Assembly (NCBI RefSeq): GCF_040126055.1
Contig: NZ_CP143541.1
Location: forward strand, 1 to 64,000
Length of the DNA stretch: 64,000 bases
Direction of reading: 5' to 3'
DNA from: Pseudalkalibacillus sp. SCS-8
GTDB lineage: Bacteria; Bacillota; Bacilli; Bacillales; Fictibacillaceae
Under the pieces are notes generated by a model, which made no database searches, was not told the origin of the DNA, and saw nothing but the letters and a program-made list of their open reading frames with translations. Shown piece by piece: positions 15,780-26,977 of the stretch. Positions within the stretch are counted from its first letter, which is position 1, and each line of letters starts with the position of its first letter. The translations under genes were made by a program, and so were the position numbers.

Positions 15780-15974
15780 GTTGATTTTTGTAGAAATTCA
15801 CGACACTCCTGCGGGAAAAGCGAGCCAGGCGAGACCCCACAGCTACTTTAATTAAGGTTCTTCGACTAAAAGCCACCACGTCCTGTGGTGAACGTCGAAG
15901 TCACCACATCCTGTGGAAGTGAGGAGGCTCGCGGTTCGCCCGCGGAAAGGGAGTGAATTTCGGAAGAAATCAAC
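15780..15974. repeat. Fold-back element with inserted double-hairpin module
   Basis: The ends are imperfect inverted repeats of about 22 bp: GTTGATTTTTGTAGAAATTC at 15780 and GTGAATTTCGGAAGAAATC up to 15974. The interior arms CTCCTGCGGGAAAAGCGAGC and GGCTCGCGGTTCGCCCGCGG pair further. Compared with the 131-bp copy at 45159, the centre holds an extra segment of about 65 bp (around 15843-15920). No transposase gene is associated. Confidence 0.82.
15855..15920 (+). repeat. Double-hairpin repeat module, copy B
   Basis: GGTTCTTCGACTAA is followed by CCACCACGTCCTGTGGTG, GTCGAAG and CACCACATCCTGTGG. TTCGAC (15861-15866) pairs with GTCGAA (15894-15899) around an inner hairpin, and CCACA/TGTGG forms a second one. 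It is almost identical to copy C at 22301. Confidence 0.85.
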
Positions 15975-15978
15975 TTTT

Positions 15979-16069
15979 ACTATCCGAAACAGAGCATATA
16001 CTATCCGAATTCCGCACTTTACTATCCGATTTTCCCAAAATACTATCCCATACCCTTCACTTACTATCT
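15979..16069 (+). repeat. Tandem array, exact 21-bp period, core ACTATCC
   Basis: ACTATCC, or ACTATCT in the last unit, recurs at 15979, 16000, 16021, 16042 and 16063, exactly 21 bp apart, usually preceded by TT or AT. The array abuts the fold-back element, as does the related array after the second rRNA operon (45294). The 21-bp unit makes the sequence open in one frame as a leucine heptad, but there is no sign of a real gene. Confidence 0.88.
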
Positions 16070-16106
16070 AAACTGTTAATGAACATGGACTTCCCTAAAA
16101 AAATTC

Positions 16107-17075
16107 TCACCCCATCCCCTTTTCCTCCAAATAGGTCATGAGCATATGAGGAACCTTCAAGCGGGAAATGGATAAAAATCGTGAAATGTATGGATAGTCA
16201 TTACTTGAAAACGTATGGAACAGGTCACCCCACCACTCAGTTTCATAACGACAAATCATACTCAAGTTATAGAGTAATAAGTAGTGCACCATCACCTCAT
16301 GCAACGGTTTGTACCCATCACGTGTAACAGGGATATAGCATTTATCATCCAGGGTAAGCCTGAATAGTTGTCGATATTTATTGTTGATTTCTTTCATCTC
16401 TAACGTAAAAAAAGAACCTTCATGTCGGATGTCAACCTCGTTCGGCAATGCTTGCTGCTTCAGGAATTGGATGAAGCGTGAGGCTGTCATATGTAAAGGA
16501 TCAAGCACTTTATCTTCAAATGTAAACAGCTTACCGTTCCTGTCCATTTCCACTTCCAATAAAGGTTCCTTGCCACTTATCTGGCGGGACAACTCATTCA
16601 ATTCAGGTACATAACTGAAAAGATCCTTCATTTGGAACTTGTCACCCTCCAGCTGTTCCATCTGAAAGAGCTGCTCTGAGAAATAAGGGAAGAGGCCGTT
16701 CCGTTGGACTTTGATTTCGTCCTGTAAAAAGAGATAGTTCTGCTTTTTCCTTTTCCTTGTCGTCACGCCATGGGCTAACAGGGCGGTCGATTCAGGATAT
16801 AAAGGATCAACAGTCAGAAGGCAGCATTTTATGAGCTGGACCATTCCGTAGTACAATAAAACTGGCTGAAGCTCCAATGGTGAATGCTGACAGAGATCGA
16901 AATGCCTTTTTCCGTGTGTTAAATAATAGATGAAGCTGTAACAGTTCCGATAACTCAACTCATCGATCGACATCGACGTATCAAGCTTTTCATAACACTT
17001 TTTCAAATAACGCTGTGTGGATGAAGCACTTAAGAATTGATCGAACCCTTTCCATTCATGTAACAATCGTCCCAT
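16107..17075 (-). CDS. yaaC: YaaC family protein
   Basis: A 322-residue protein starting MGRLLHEWKGFDQFLSAS. It resembles YaaC, an uncharacterised protein encoded opposite guaB in Bacillus, and occupies the same locus and orientation here. It is soluble-looking, with no signal peptide or membrane segment that I can see. I chose the ATG at 17075; an in-frame TTG at 17099 would add eight residues. No catalytic motif is recognised. The 3' end approaches the repeat arrays. Confidence 0.85.
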   Translation of the reverse strand: MGRLLHEWKGFDQFLSASSTQRYLKKCYEKLDTSMSIDELSYRNCYSFIYYLTHGKRHFDLCQHSPLELQPVLLYYGMVQLIKCCLLTVDPLYPESTALLAHGVTTRKRKKQNYLFLQDEIKVQRNGLFPYFSEQLFQMEQLEGDKFQMKDLFSYVPELNELSRQISGKEPLLEVEMDRNGKLFTFEDKVLDPLHMTASRFIQFLKQQALPNEVDIRHEGSFFTLEMKEINNKYRQLFRLTLDDKCYIPVTRDGYKPLHEVMVHYLLLYNLSMICRYETEWWGDLFHTFSSNDYPYISRFLSISRLKVPHMLMTYLEEKGMG

Positions 17076-17132
17076 GACTACACACCCAATATAGAGCAAA
17101 TTTTTAGAAAAATCGGACTTATCCTTGCTTTC

Positions 17133-17161
17133 TTGACAGTAGTTTACCCCATTGTTAATCT
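17133..17161 (+). promoter_or_regulatory. Putative SigA promoter of guaB
   Basis: -35 TTGACA (17133-17138), 17-bp spacer, -10 TAATCT (17156-17161), about 42 bases before the guaB start. I see no guanine riboswitch or T-box between yaaC and guaB. Confidence 0.65.
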
Positions 17162-17169
17162 ACAAATAA

Positions 17170-18660
<1,491 letters not shown>

Positions 18661-18732
18661 AGGTGTTTTATGACGTTCGTCACACAATTGTAAAGAAAGA
18701 TACGATGATTGTACCATTTTCATATTTTTTTC

Positions 18733-18763
18733 AGACAGTGGGGTTTCCACTGTCTATTTTTTT
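18733..18763 (+). terminator. Terminator after guaB
   Basis: The stem AGACAGTGG (18733-18741) / CCACTGTCT (18747-18755) is followed by a T-run (ATTTTTTT). Confidence 0.85.
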
Positions 18764-18818
18764 CATATTCATTATGGTACAATAACCTTTGTTGTATATG
18801 GGTTGGAGGTGCAATAGG

Positions 18819-20174
18819 TTGATTAACCGAATGAAACAAACAGTCATCCTTGTATTAACGATGACACTCGTCATTACTGGATTTATGACATCATCCGCAT
18901 CAAAAGGTTATGCTGCTCCTGATTTGCAATTGGAAGCTGAAGCGGCGATCTTGCTCGATGCAAAAACAGGTAAAATCCTTTATGAAAAGAACGCAGATTT
19001 ATTATTGCCACCGGCAAGTATGACGAAGATGATGACGGAATACTTGGTATTAGAGGCAATTGAAAAAGGTAAAATCAGTTGGGATACGCCTGTGAAAATC
19101 AGTGAACGTGCCTTTAAAATCTCACACGATTCAAGTTTATCCAATGTCTGGCTTAGAAAAGATGCTAATCCGGAATACACGATAGAAGAGTTATTCGAAG
19201 CGGCAGCCATCTATTCAGCGAATGGTGCGACGATGGCAATTGCCGAAACCATTGCGGGTTCTGAAACCAATTTCGTCAAGATGATGAATGACAAAGCGAA
19301 AGAACTTGGCATGGAAAAATATAAATTCGTCAACAGTACAGGGTTGAACAACCGTGACCTGAAGGGGATGCACCCAGCAGGCGGCCCTGACGAAATGAAC
19401 ATGATGAGTGCACGTGATACAGCGATCCTAGCTTATCACTTGCTGAACGATTATCCAGAAGTCCTTGATGTAGCGAAAATCCCTGAAAAGTTTTTCCGTA
19501 AAGGAACGCCGGACCAAAACAGAATGATCAACTGGAACTGGATGTTACCAGGTAACCCACGTACAGGATATGCGTATGAGGGTGTAGATGGTCTGAAGAC
19601 GGGTTCCACGGACCTTGCTGGGTATTCCTTTACAGCAACGGCTCAACGTAACGGTATGCGTCTGATTTCAGTCGTGATGAAAACAGCCAATAACCCGGCT
19701 CGTTTTGAAGAAACGACGAAGCTTCTCAACCACGGATTTAATAACTTCTCCGAACAGGAGATCGTTAAAGCAGGTTATGAGGTAAAAGAAAAGTCTTCTC
19801 TACCTGTTATAAAAGGTAAAGAGAAAAGTGTCGATGTTCAATCTACAGATGCGATTTCGATGGTGATTGCAAATGGCGAAGATGATCAATATAAGCCAAA
19901 AGCGATCTGGAGTAAGAAGGCATTAAATGAAAAAGGTGAACTGACCGCACCGGTTAAGAAAGGTGATAAGGTTGGTACATTAACAGTTGAATATGCTGGT
20001 GAAAAGGATTATGGTTACATAACGGAAAAAGCCGGCAAAAACGCAAGTGTACCAATCGTAGCACAAGCGGATGTAGAGAAAGCGAACTGGTTTGTTCTAA
20101 TGATGCGTGGAATCGGTGGATTCTTCGGAGATATCTGGACGAACGTCGTTGACTCAATCAAAGGATTATTTTAA
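18819..20174 (+). CDS. dacA: D-alanyl-D-alanine carboxypeptidase (PBP5-type)
   Basis: A low-molecular-mass penicillin-binding protein that trims the terminal D-Ala from peptidoglycan stems. An N-terminal signal peptide (about residues 1-33, ending before APDLQLEAEAA) directs export. Active-site motifs are SMTK (S67, K70), SAN (133-135) and KTG (260-262). The C-terminus (FVLMMRGIGGFFGDIW) looks like the amphipathic membrane anchor. The start is a TTG at 18819 with GGAGGT eight bases upstream; ATG 18831 is too far from the SD. 451 residues. Confidence 0.95.
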   Translation: MINRMKQTVILVLTMTLVITGFMTSSASKGYAAPDLQLEAEAAILLDAKTGKILYEKNADLLLPPASMTKMMTEYLVLEAIEKGKISWDTPVKISERAFKISHDSSLSNVWLRKDANPEYTIEELFEAAAIYSANGATMAIAETIAGSETNFVKMMNDKAKELGMEKYKFVNSTGLNNRDLKGMHPAGGPDEMNMMSARDTAILAYHLLNDYPEVLDVAKIPEKFFRKGTPDQNRMINWNWMLPGNPRTGYAYEGVDGLKTGSTDLAGYSFTATAQRNGMRLISVVMKTANNPARFEETTKLLNHGFNNFSEQEIVKAGYEVKEKSSLPVIKGKEKSVDVQSTDAISMVIANGEDDQYKPKAIWSKKALNEKGELTAPVKKGDKVGTLTVEYAGEKDYGYITEKAGKNASVPIVAQADVEKANWFVLMMRGIGGFFGDIWTNVVDSIKGLF

Positions 20175-20187
20175 GACATCACCAAGT

Positions 20188-20225
20188 AAAGGAACTGGGC
20201 TGCTTACTGCTTCAGTTCCTTTTTG
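20188..20225 (+). terminator. Terminator after dacA
   Basis: The stem AGGAACTG (20190-20197) / CAGTTCCT (20213-20220) is followed by TTTT. Confidence 0.8.
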
Positions 20226-20390
20226 TATAGTAAAAGCACCTGCAGAAGTTCAAGTAGAAATTACCAGGTTCAATTTTAGACAAACCTATTGTCCGGATAG
20301 GCATACGTTAGGAAAAGTGATACAATAGGATAGGATTTACGTATTAACCGAAACTACTAAATAAACACCTACTGATAGGGGGAATCATAC

Positions 20391-21275
20391 ATGGTACAAA
20401 CAGGTACAGATCGTGTAAAACGTGGAATGGCGGAAATGCAAAAAGGCGGCGTTATCATGGACGTTGTCAATGCTGAACAAGCGAAGATTGCAGAAGAAGC
20501 AGGTGCTGTTGCAGTAATGGCGCTTGAGCGTGTCCCAGCTGATATCCGTGCAGCAGGCGGAGTGGCTCGTATGGCTGATCCAACAATCGTTGAAGAAGTC
20601 ATCAATGCCGTATCGATTCCGGTAATGGCAAAAGCTCGTATCGGTCACATCGTGGAAGCGCGTGTCCTTGAAGCACTAGGTGCTGACTATATTGATGAGA
20701 GTGAAGTATTGACTCCTGCTGACGAAGTCTTCCACTTGAACAAGCGTGACTTCACGGTTCCATTCGTATGTGGTGCTCGTGATCTCGGTGAAGCGACTCG
20801 TCGTATTGGAGAAGGTGCATCCATGCTTCGTACGAAGGGTGAGCCTGGTACAGGAAACATTGTCGAAGCTGTTCGTCACATGCGCTTGATTCAATCTCAA
20901 GTGAAGAAGGTTGTCGGCATGAGTGAAGATGAGCTTATGACGGAAGCGAAAAACCTTGGTGCACCATATGAAATCCTGCTACAAATCAAGCGTGAAGGCA
21001 GACTTCCTGTCGTAAACTTTGCTGCAGGTGGAGTAGCATCTCCAGCAGATGCTGCCTTGATGATGGAACTTGGTGCAGACGGTGTATTCGTAGGCTCAGG
21101 TATCTTCAAGTCTGATAACCCTGAGAAGTTTGCACGTGCGATTGTCGAAGCGACAACTCACTATCAAGATTACGATTTGATTGCGAAATTGTCTAAAGGT
21201 CTTGGAACAGCGATGAAAGGTGTCGAGATCTCTTCTCTTCAACCTTCTGAGCGTATGCAAGATCGTGGATGGTAA
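20391..21275 (+). CDS. pdxS: Pyridoxal 5'-phosphate synthase subunit PdxS
   Basis: PdxS condenses ribose-5-phosphate, glyceraldehyde-3-phosphate and ammonia to PLP in the DXP-independent route. The 294-residue length is standard. [13 protein letters not shown] (around 19-31) and [10 protein letters not shown] carry the active-site Asp and Lys, and [10 protein letters not shown] holds the second Lys. ATG 20391 follows a GGGGG SD. pdxT starts 23 bases downstream, so the pair forms an operon. Confidence 0.98.
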   Translation: MVQTGTDRVKRGMAEMQKGGVIMDVVNAEQAKIAEEAGAVAVMALERVPADIRAAGGVARMADPTIVEEVINAVSIPVMAKARIGHIVEARVLEALGADYIDESEVLTPADEVFHLNKRDFTVPFVCGARDLGEATRRIGEGASMLRTKGEPGTGNIVEAVRHMRLIQSQVKKVVGMSEDELMTEAKNLGAPYEILLQIKREGRLPVVNFAAGGVASPADAALMMELGADGVFVGSGIFKSDNPEKFARAIVEATTHYQDYDLIAKLSKGLGTAMKGVEISSLQPSERMQDRGW

Positions 21276-21298
21276 GAATAGCGAAGGAGACATCAAGA

Positions 21299-21904
21299 AT
21301 GGTCACAGTTGGAATTCTTGCCCTTCAAGGAGCGGTTCGTGAACACGCACGTTCCCTTGAAGCATCTGGCGCAGAAGTGAAAATTGTAAAACGTGTTGAA
21401 GAATTGAACGACATCGATGCCCTCGTCGTACCTGGCGGAGAAAGCACGACAATGCGTCGTTTAATCGATAAATATGAAATGTTCGAACCTCTAAAGGCGT
21501 TTGCCAAAACGGGTAAGCCGATGTTCGGTACATGTGCAGGCCTGATCTTGATGGCGAAGGACATTATCGGACAAGAACATGGTCATCTTGAGGTCATGGA
21601 TATCAAAGTCCATCGGAACGGTTTTGGACGCCAACGCGAAAGCTTTGAAATTCCACTAAGTGTAGACGGACTTGAAGGTGAAGAAGATTATGTCGGTGTA
21701 TTCATCCGCGCACCTTATATCGAGTCTGTCGGATCTGATGTGAAAGTATTGGCGACTTTCCAGGATAAAATCGTTGCAGCTCAACAAGGACGTTTCTTGT
21801 GTTGTGCCTTCCATCCAGAGTTGACCGATGACCATCGTATGCATGGTTATTTCGTTAAGATGGTAGAGGAATCAAAGAACGAGTTGCATAACGTTTCAAA
21901 ATAG
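21299..21904 (+). CDS. pdxT: Pyridoxal 5'-phosphate synthase glutaminase PdxT
   Basis: PdxT is the class I glutaminase that supplies ammonia to PdxS in the 12+12 complex. The oxyanion segment is PGGESTT (45-51). The nucleophile is Cys79 in FGTCAGL, and the His/Glu pair lies in [11 protein letters not shown]. 201 residues. Start ATG 21299 ([16 protein letters not shown]) has GAAGGAGA upstream; an earlier in-frame start at 21269 would overlap pdxS and is not supported by relatives. Confidence 0.97.
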   Translation: MVTVGILALQGAVREHARSLEASGAEVKIVKRVEELNDIDALVVPGGESTTMRRLIDKYEMFEPLKAFAKTGKPMFGTCAGLILMAKDIIGQEHGHLEVMDIKVHRNGFGRQRESFEIPLSVDGLEGEEDYVGVFIRAPYIESVGSDVKVLATFQDKIVAAQQGRFLCCAFHPELTDDHRMHGYFVKMVEESKNELHNVSK

Positions 21905-21934
21905 TGTAAATTACTACTAACACATATATCGAAC

Positions 21935-22192
21935 GAATGTTGATAGGAACTAGTAGCAAGTCATCTTTCCTACAAGAGAGCCGATGGTTGGTGCGAATCG
22001 GTGAAAGATCCTTGTGAATCCATCCTTGAGTAAAATACAGAACGAGCAATTGCTCCAGTAAGTATTTTCGGTTAGTAACCGTTACATTACCAGAGTGGTA
22101 TCGTCTTTTGTGATGGTACAACCAGGGTGGCAACGCGGGTTAACTCTCGTCCCTATGTCGTGTATAACGATTAGGGGACGGGAGTTTTTTAT
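21935..22192 (+). promoter_or_regulatory. T-box riboswitch (Ser, specifier UCC) upstream of serS
   Basis: A tRNA-sensing leader. The AGAGAG/GGTG stem I features lie at 21975-21993. The specifier loop reads GAA-UCC-A with UCC at 22019-22021 (Ser). The T-box motif AGGGTGGCAACGCGG is at 22124-22138. A terminator stem (CTCGTCCCTA ... TAGGGGACGGGAG plus T6) ends near 22192. The UGGC bulge expects a tRNA with discriminator G. serS itself begins 328 bases further on, separated by a repeat. Confidence 0.9.
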
Positions 22193-22235
22193 TTGTTGGC
22201 TTTGTTAGCTTTTATTGTTGAGATGCTAAAGAGGA

Positions 22236-22420
22236 TAAAAGCGTAAGGCGGCGACTCCAGCGGGAAAAGCAACAGCTGAAGACCCCGCAGATCCGAGGGG
22301 ATTAAGGTTCTTCGACTAACAACCACCACGTCCTGTGGTGAACGTCGAAGCCACCACATCCTGTGGAAGTGAGGAGGCTGAAGCGTTGCCCGCGGAAAGC
22401 GTCCGCCTGAAGCTGTTCAA
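22236..22420. repeat. Palindromic intergenic element with inserted hairpin module, in serS leader
   Basis: The left arm GGCGGCGACTCCAGCGGGAA and right arm TTGCCCGCGGAAAGCGTCCG are imperfectly complementary. They are typical of the abundant 'GACTCC-GCGGG ... CCCGCGG' intergenic repeats of Bacillaceae (from memory). The double-hairpin module copy C (22301-22375) sits in the middle. It fills most of the 328 bases between the serS T-box terminator and serS. No gene is present. Confidence 0.8.
22301..22375 (+). repeat. Double-hairpin repeat module, copy C
   Basis: ATTAAGGTTCTTCGACTAA, then CCACCACGTCCTGTGGTG, AACGTCGAAG, and CACCACATCCTGTGGAAG. It is nearly base-for-base the same as copy B (15855) although the surrounding arms differ, which shows that the module moves or converts as a unit. 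Confidence 0.85.
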
Positions 22421-22484
22421 TATCAACCACATTCTTTAACATAGCTTATTTGTTAGATATTTAGGATATTCAGCTATCCATTAA

Positions 22485-23798
<1,314 letters not shown>

Positions 23799-23806
23799 AT
23801 GAAATC

Positions 23807-23834
23807 AGGGCGGCTATGACCGCCTTTTTTTTAT
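23807..23834 (+). terminator. Terminator after serS
   Basis: The stem GGGCGG / CCGCCT with loop CTATGA is followed by a run of T. Confidence 0.85.
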
Positions 23835-23967
23835 GAAATTAGAGGTTTTTTGGTGTAAACACAATTACAGTTACGATTACGTATTACTCATTTTCCCTTG
23901 CAGGATAGGGGTTTCATTCAACTTTCGGATACCGCAAAAAACGATATAAAAAAATGTCGAATCAGTG

Positions 23968-23997
23968 TTGACTTTTGGTTTTTCCCGATGCTATAAT
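23968..23997 (+). promoter_or_regulatory. Promoter of tRNA-Ser
   Basis: -35 TTGACT (23968-23973), 18-bp spacer, perfect -10 TATAAT (23992-23997), 15 bases before the tRNA. Confidence 0.85.
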
Positions 23998-24012
23998 AGT
24001 CTTTGTCAGTGC

Positions 24013-24105
24013 GGAGGTATACCCAAGTCTGGCTGAAGGGAGCGGTCTTGAAAACCGCCAGGGGTGTAACAGCCCGCGGGGGTTCGAATCCCTCTACCTC
24101 CTCCA
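24013..24105 (+). tRNA. tRNA-Ser (UGA)
   Basis: Acceptor GGAGGTA (24013-24019) pairs with TACCTCC (24095-24101). The anticodon loop CTTGAAA gives anticodon TGA, there is a long variable arm, the T arm is GGTTCGAATCC, and CCA is encoded (24103-24105). The discriminator base is T, whereas bacterial tRNA-Ser usually carries G. It is a single-gene unit with its own promoter and terminator. Confidence 0.95.
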
Positions 24106-24164
24106 TTTATATTTAAAATCACAGCGCATAATACAACGGAGATTGTATGTGAATGTAGAAAAAT

Positions 24165-24189
24165 CGTTACGAGAGTAACGGTTTTTTTT
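24165..24189 (+). terminator. Terminator after tRNA-Ser
   Basis: The stem CGTTAC (24165-24170) / GTAACG (24175-24180) is followed by T7. Just beyond, 24210-24227 carries a lone end of the intergenic element seen at 22397. Confidence 0.85.
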
Positions 24190-24209
24190 ATATTGAAAAA
24201 TCTGTTATG

Positions 24210-24227
24210 AAAGCGTCCGCCTGAAGC
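24210..24227 (+). repeat. Solo end of palindromic intergenic element
   Basis: AAAGCGTCCGCCTGAAGC matches the right end of the element in the serS leader (around 22396-22413) with no left arm nearby. It looks like a remnant left after deletion or a partial copy. Confidence 0.7.
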
Positions 24228-24314
24228 GATTAAAATCAACAAAAAATGAAATAAGCTCAGACAGCAACTGTGCTGTCTAAACCTACTTCGTAATGACTAT
24301 CCTTGCTGATGCTT

Positions 24315-25388
24315 TCAGACTGGGATCAGTTGATTAGCTTTTACCTTACTCATGAATTCTGCAAATTCCGGAAGGTCCATCTGTTGAGCAGAATCGGATA
24401 AAGCCACGGCTGGATCGGGATGGACCTCTGCCATGATTCCGTCTGTTCCGATTGCAAGAGCGGCCATTGCAGCAGGAACCAATAAGTCCTTCCGTCCTGT
24501 TGAATGGGTCACATCGACCATAACGGGAAGATGTGTTTCTTTCTTAAGGATTGGGACTGCAGATATATCCAATGTGTTCCGTGTAGCCCTTTCATACGTT
24601 CTTATACCACGCTCGCATAAAATGACCTGATCGTTCCCGCCTGAAATGATGTATTCAGCGGCATACATGAATTCCTCTATCGTGGCCGACATGCCTCGCT
24701 TCAGTAATACAGGCTTTTTAACAGAGCCGACCGCCTTCAATAAATCGAAGTTCTGCATATTCCTTGCTCCAATTTGGATCACATCGACATAGTCCAACGC
24801 CTTTTCAAGATCGTTCGGATTGAGTATTTCGCTCACGACGGCAAGATTGAATTCATCTGCCACCTTACGCAGGATCTTCAATCCTTCGAACCCTAACCCT
24901 TGGAAATCATACGGGGAAGTACGCGGCTTGAATGCTCCTCCACGCAGGAGAGTCAGCCCTTGATTTTTCATCTCTTGCGCAACCTGACGGACCTGTTCTT
25001 CGCTTTCAACGGCACAAGGACCCATAATGAAATGGGGATTTCCATCACCGATCATTTCACCTTTTACATTTATGACGGTATTTTCAGGTTTCCGTTTCCG
25101 GGAAACAAGCAAAGCTTTTCGGTTGTCTTCTTTTTGAAGCTCAAGACTTGCTTTGAAAATGGTTTTGAAAATATGTTGAAGGGTGGATGTTTCGAAGGGA
25201 CCTTTATTGTTGTCGGCGATTTGATCGAGCAGACGTCGTTCCCGTACGGGGTCGAATCGTTTAACGCCTTGAACCTCTTTGATTTTACCGATTTGCTGGA
25301 CAATGTGACCACGTTTGTTGAGCAGCTCCATGATCTCTAAGTTTACCTTCTCGATTTCTTCACGCAAAATCTCCAACTCATTAGACAT
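24315..25388 (-). CDS. aroA: Bifunctional chorismate mutase / DAHP synthase
   Basis: The N-terminal AroQ-type chorismate mutase (about residues 1-90, [20 protein letters not shown]) is fused to a class Ib DAHP synthase (about 100-357; [48 protein letters not shown]). It catalyses the first shikimate-pathway step and the chorismate-to-prephenate step. The fusion is the Bacillus AroA arrangement, where prephenate or chorismate give feedback inhibition. Start ATG 25388 has AAGGAGTGG upstream; an in-frame start at 25412 is less likely. 357 residues. It is transcribed away from the hisC-tyrA-pheC operon. Confidence 0.95.
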   Translation of the reverse strand: MSNELEILREEIEKVNLEIMELLNKRGHIVQQIGKIKEVQGVKRFDPVRERRLLDQIADNNKGPFETSTLQHIFKTIFKASLELQKEDNRKALLVSRKRKPENTVINVKGEMIGDGNPHFIMGPCAVESEEQVRQVAQEMKNQGLTLLRGGAFKPRTSPYDFQGLGFEGLKILRKVADEFNLAVVSEILNPNDLEKALDYVDVIQIGARNMQNFDLLKAVGSVKKPVLLKRGMSATIEEFMYAAEYIISGGNDQVILCERGIRTYERATRNTLDISAVPILKKETHLPVMVDVTHSTGRKDLLVPAAMAALAIGTDGIMAEVHPDPAVALSDSAQQMDLPEFAEFMSKVKANQLIPV

Positions 25389-25430
25389 CTTATTCCACTC
25401 CTTCGTAAGCATTTTTAAGATTGTTTAAGA

Positions 25431-25459
25431 CTTTAAAGCAACGATAATGAAACTGTCAA
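25431..25459 (-). promoter_or_regulatory. Possible promoter of the DAHP synthase gene
   Basis: Read on the minus strand: -35 TTGACA (25454-25459), 17-bp spacer, -10 TTAAAG (25431-25436), which is a weak -10. It lies 43 bases upstream of the start codon. Confidence 0.4.
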
Positions 25460-25619
25460 TAGGTAAAACAACAAAAAATTTTCTGCTTTAAACCGCGAAA
25501 GTATGCATGGCAAGTATGTAAGCGTGTTCAAAAATAATTTTTAGAAAATTCCCGCTTTACAATTTTGGATAGCCATGTTAAAAATTAATATAAATTTAGA
25601 TACGCATATGCGATGACAG

Positions 25620-25841
25620 GACAAAGTAATGTCGATTTCACTGTTCATAAGAGAGCTGATGGTCGGTGTGAATCAGCACAAAAATCGACATGAATTTCAT
25701 TCTCGAGCTTCTTTTCCAAAAATGAGTGATCATTGGAAAGGACGGCATTGCCGTTAACGAATGAAGAGACGGAACGTATTCCGTAATGAGGGTGGTACCG
25801 CGATGAAAGTCGTCCCTGCTTATTAAGCAGGGGCGTTTTTT
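25620..25841 (+). promoter_or_regulatory. T-box riboswitch (Phe specifier) upstream of hisC-tyrA-pheC
   Basis: AGAGAGCTGATGGTCGGTGTG (stem I) lies at 25650-25670. The specifier segment reads GAAUUUCA (25692-25699), which gives UUU or UUC, Phe either way. The T-box motif AGGGTGGTACCGCG is at 25789-25802. The terminator stem CGTCCCTGCTT / AAGCAGGGGCG ends in T6 near 25840. The UGGU bulge expects discriminator A, which fits tRNA-Phe and excludes tRNA-His (C). The leader should let the operon be transcribed when uncharged tRNA-Phe accumulates. Confidence 0.88.
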
Positions 25842-25875
25842 GTTGAATTCTTTTGGAGAAAGAGGAGGAGAGAAG

Positions 25876-26964
25876 ATGAAGATGAAGGAACAGCTGCTTG
25901 GATTGAAGGCATATGATCCTGGAAAATCGATCGAAATTGTGAAGAAGGAGTTAGGGCTCACTCATATCGTGAATCTAGCCTCGAATGAAAATCCGTTCGG
26001 ATGCTCTGAAAAGGTGACTGAGTCTTTACGTTCGTTTGCATTACATGCCCACTATCCAGATAGTCGAGCGGAGGATTTAAGAGAGAAGCTTGCATTAAAA
26101 CTCAAGGTGAATGAGGATCAATTGCTGTTCAGCAGCGGGTTGGATGAAATGATCCAAATCATAAGCAGGGCTTTCTTATCTCCAGAAACAAATGTTGTGA
26201 TGGCTTCTTTCACTTTTCCTCAATTCCGTCATCATGCCGTCATTGAAAACACGGAAATCAGGGAAGTGCCATTAATAGAGGGACGACACGATCTTACTGG
26301 TATGCAAAAAGCCATTGATGAACATACAAGTCTTGTATGGATCTGTAATCCGAACAACCCGACAGGAACCTATGTAAGTGAAAGGGAGCTCAGGAATTTT
26401 CTCTTGTCAGTTCCACAGGATACATTGGTCGTGATGGATGAGGCTTACTATGAATACGTAACCGCAGAGGACTATCCAGATACACAGGCGTTGATGGAGG
26501 AGTTCGACAATCTCCTTATTCTTCGTACCTTCTCAAAAGGATATGGTCTTGCTGCTTTCCGAATTGGATATGCCATCGGCCACAACGATGTAATCAGTAA
26601 GCTTGATATTGGAAGACTTCCTTTCAATACAACAAGATTTTCACAGCTTGCGGCATGTGCAGCAGTTTCGGATGACTCCTTTGTGAGTACAAGCAGGGAA
26701 AGGAATGCAGAGGGCTTACAACTGTTTTATGAGTTCTGTGAAACATACCATATTCCATATTATCGATCCCAAGGAAATTTTGTATATATCATGCCAGAAA
26801 ACACTGATCATGTGTTCCAGATGCTGCTGCGGAGCGGTTATATCGTACGGCCGATCAGAGACGGAATTCGGATTACTGTAGGCCATCAGGAAGACAATGA
26901 AAGGCTGATCGGTTATTTAAAAGAGATACTGGTAGACTTTCCAGCTATAAAACGAACATCGTGA
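25876..26964 (+). CDS. hisC: Histidinol-phosphate / aromatic aminotransferase
   Basis: A fold-type I PLP aminotransferase of 362 residues. The PLP lysine is in RTFSKGYGLAAFRIGYAIG, preceded by NPNNPTGTY and VVMDEAYYEY. In Bacillus, HisC serves both histidine and Tyr/Phe synthesis. Here it has no his genes beside it but lies behind a Phe T-box with tyrA and a PheC homologue, so transamination of phenylpyruvate and 4-hydroxyphenylpyruvate is the likely main role. Start ATG 25876 follows GAGGAGGAG. An in-frame upstream start at 25840 falls in the terminator T-run. Confidence 0.92.
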   Translation: MKMKEQLLGLKAYDPGKSIEIVKKELGLTHIVNLASNENPFGCSEKVTESLRSFALHAHYPDSRAEDLREKLALKLKVNEDQLLFSSGLDEMIQIISRAFLSPETNVVMASFTFPQFRHHAVIENTEIREVPLIEGRHDLTGMQKAIDEHTSLVWICNPNNPTGTYVSERELRNFLLSVPQDTLVVMDEAYYEYVTAEDYPDTQALMEEFDNLLILRTFSKGYGLAAFRIGYAIGHNDVISKLDIGRLPFNTTRFSQLAACAAVSDDSFVSTSRERNAEGLQLFYEFCETYHIPYYRSQGNFVYIMPENTDHVFQMLLRSGYIVRPIRDGIRITVGHQEDNERLIGYLKEILVDFPAIKRTS

Positions 26965-26977
26965 GGAGAATAAGATC

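Noticed and set aside
15953..16141. Open frame over the 21-bp array giving a leucine heptad repeat (LLSETEH-type)
   Set aside because: A 21-bp repeat stays open by arithmetic. There is no convincing ribosome-binding site, units vary without codon bias, and the same happens at the second array. Treated as repeat DNA.
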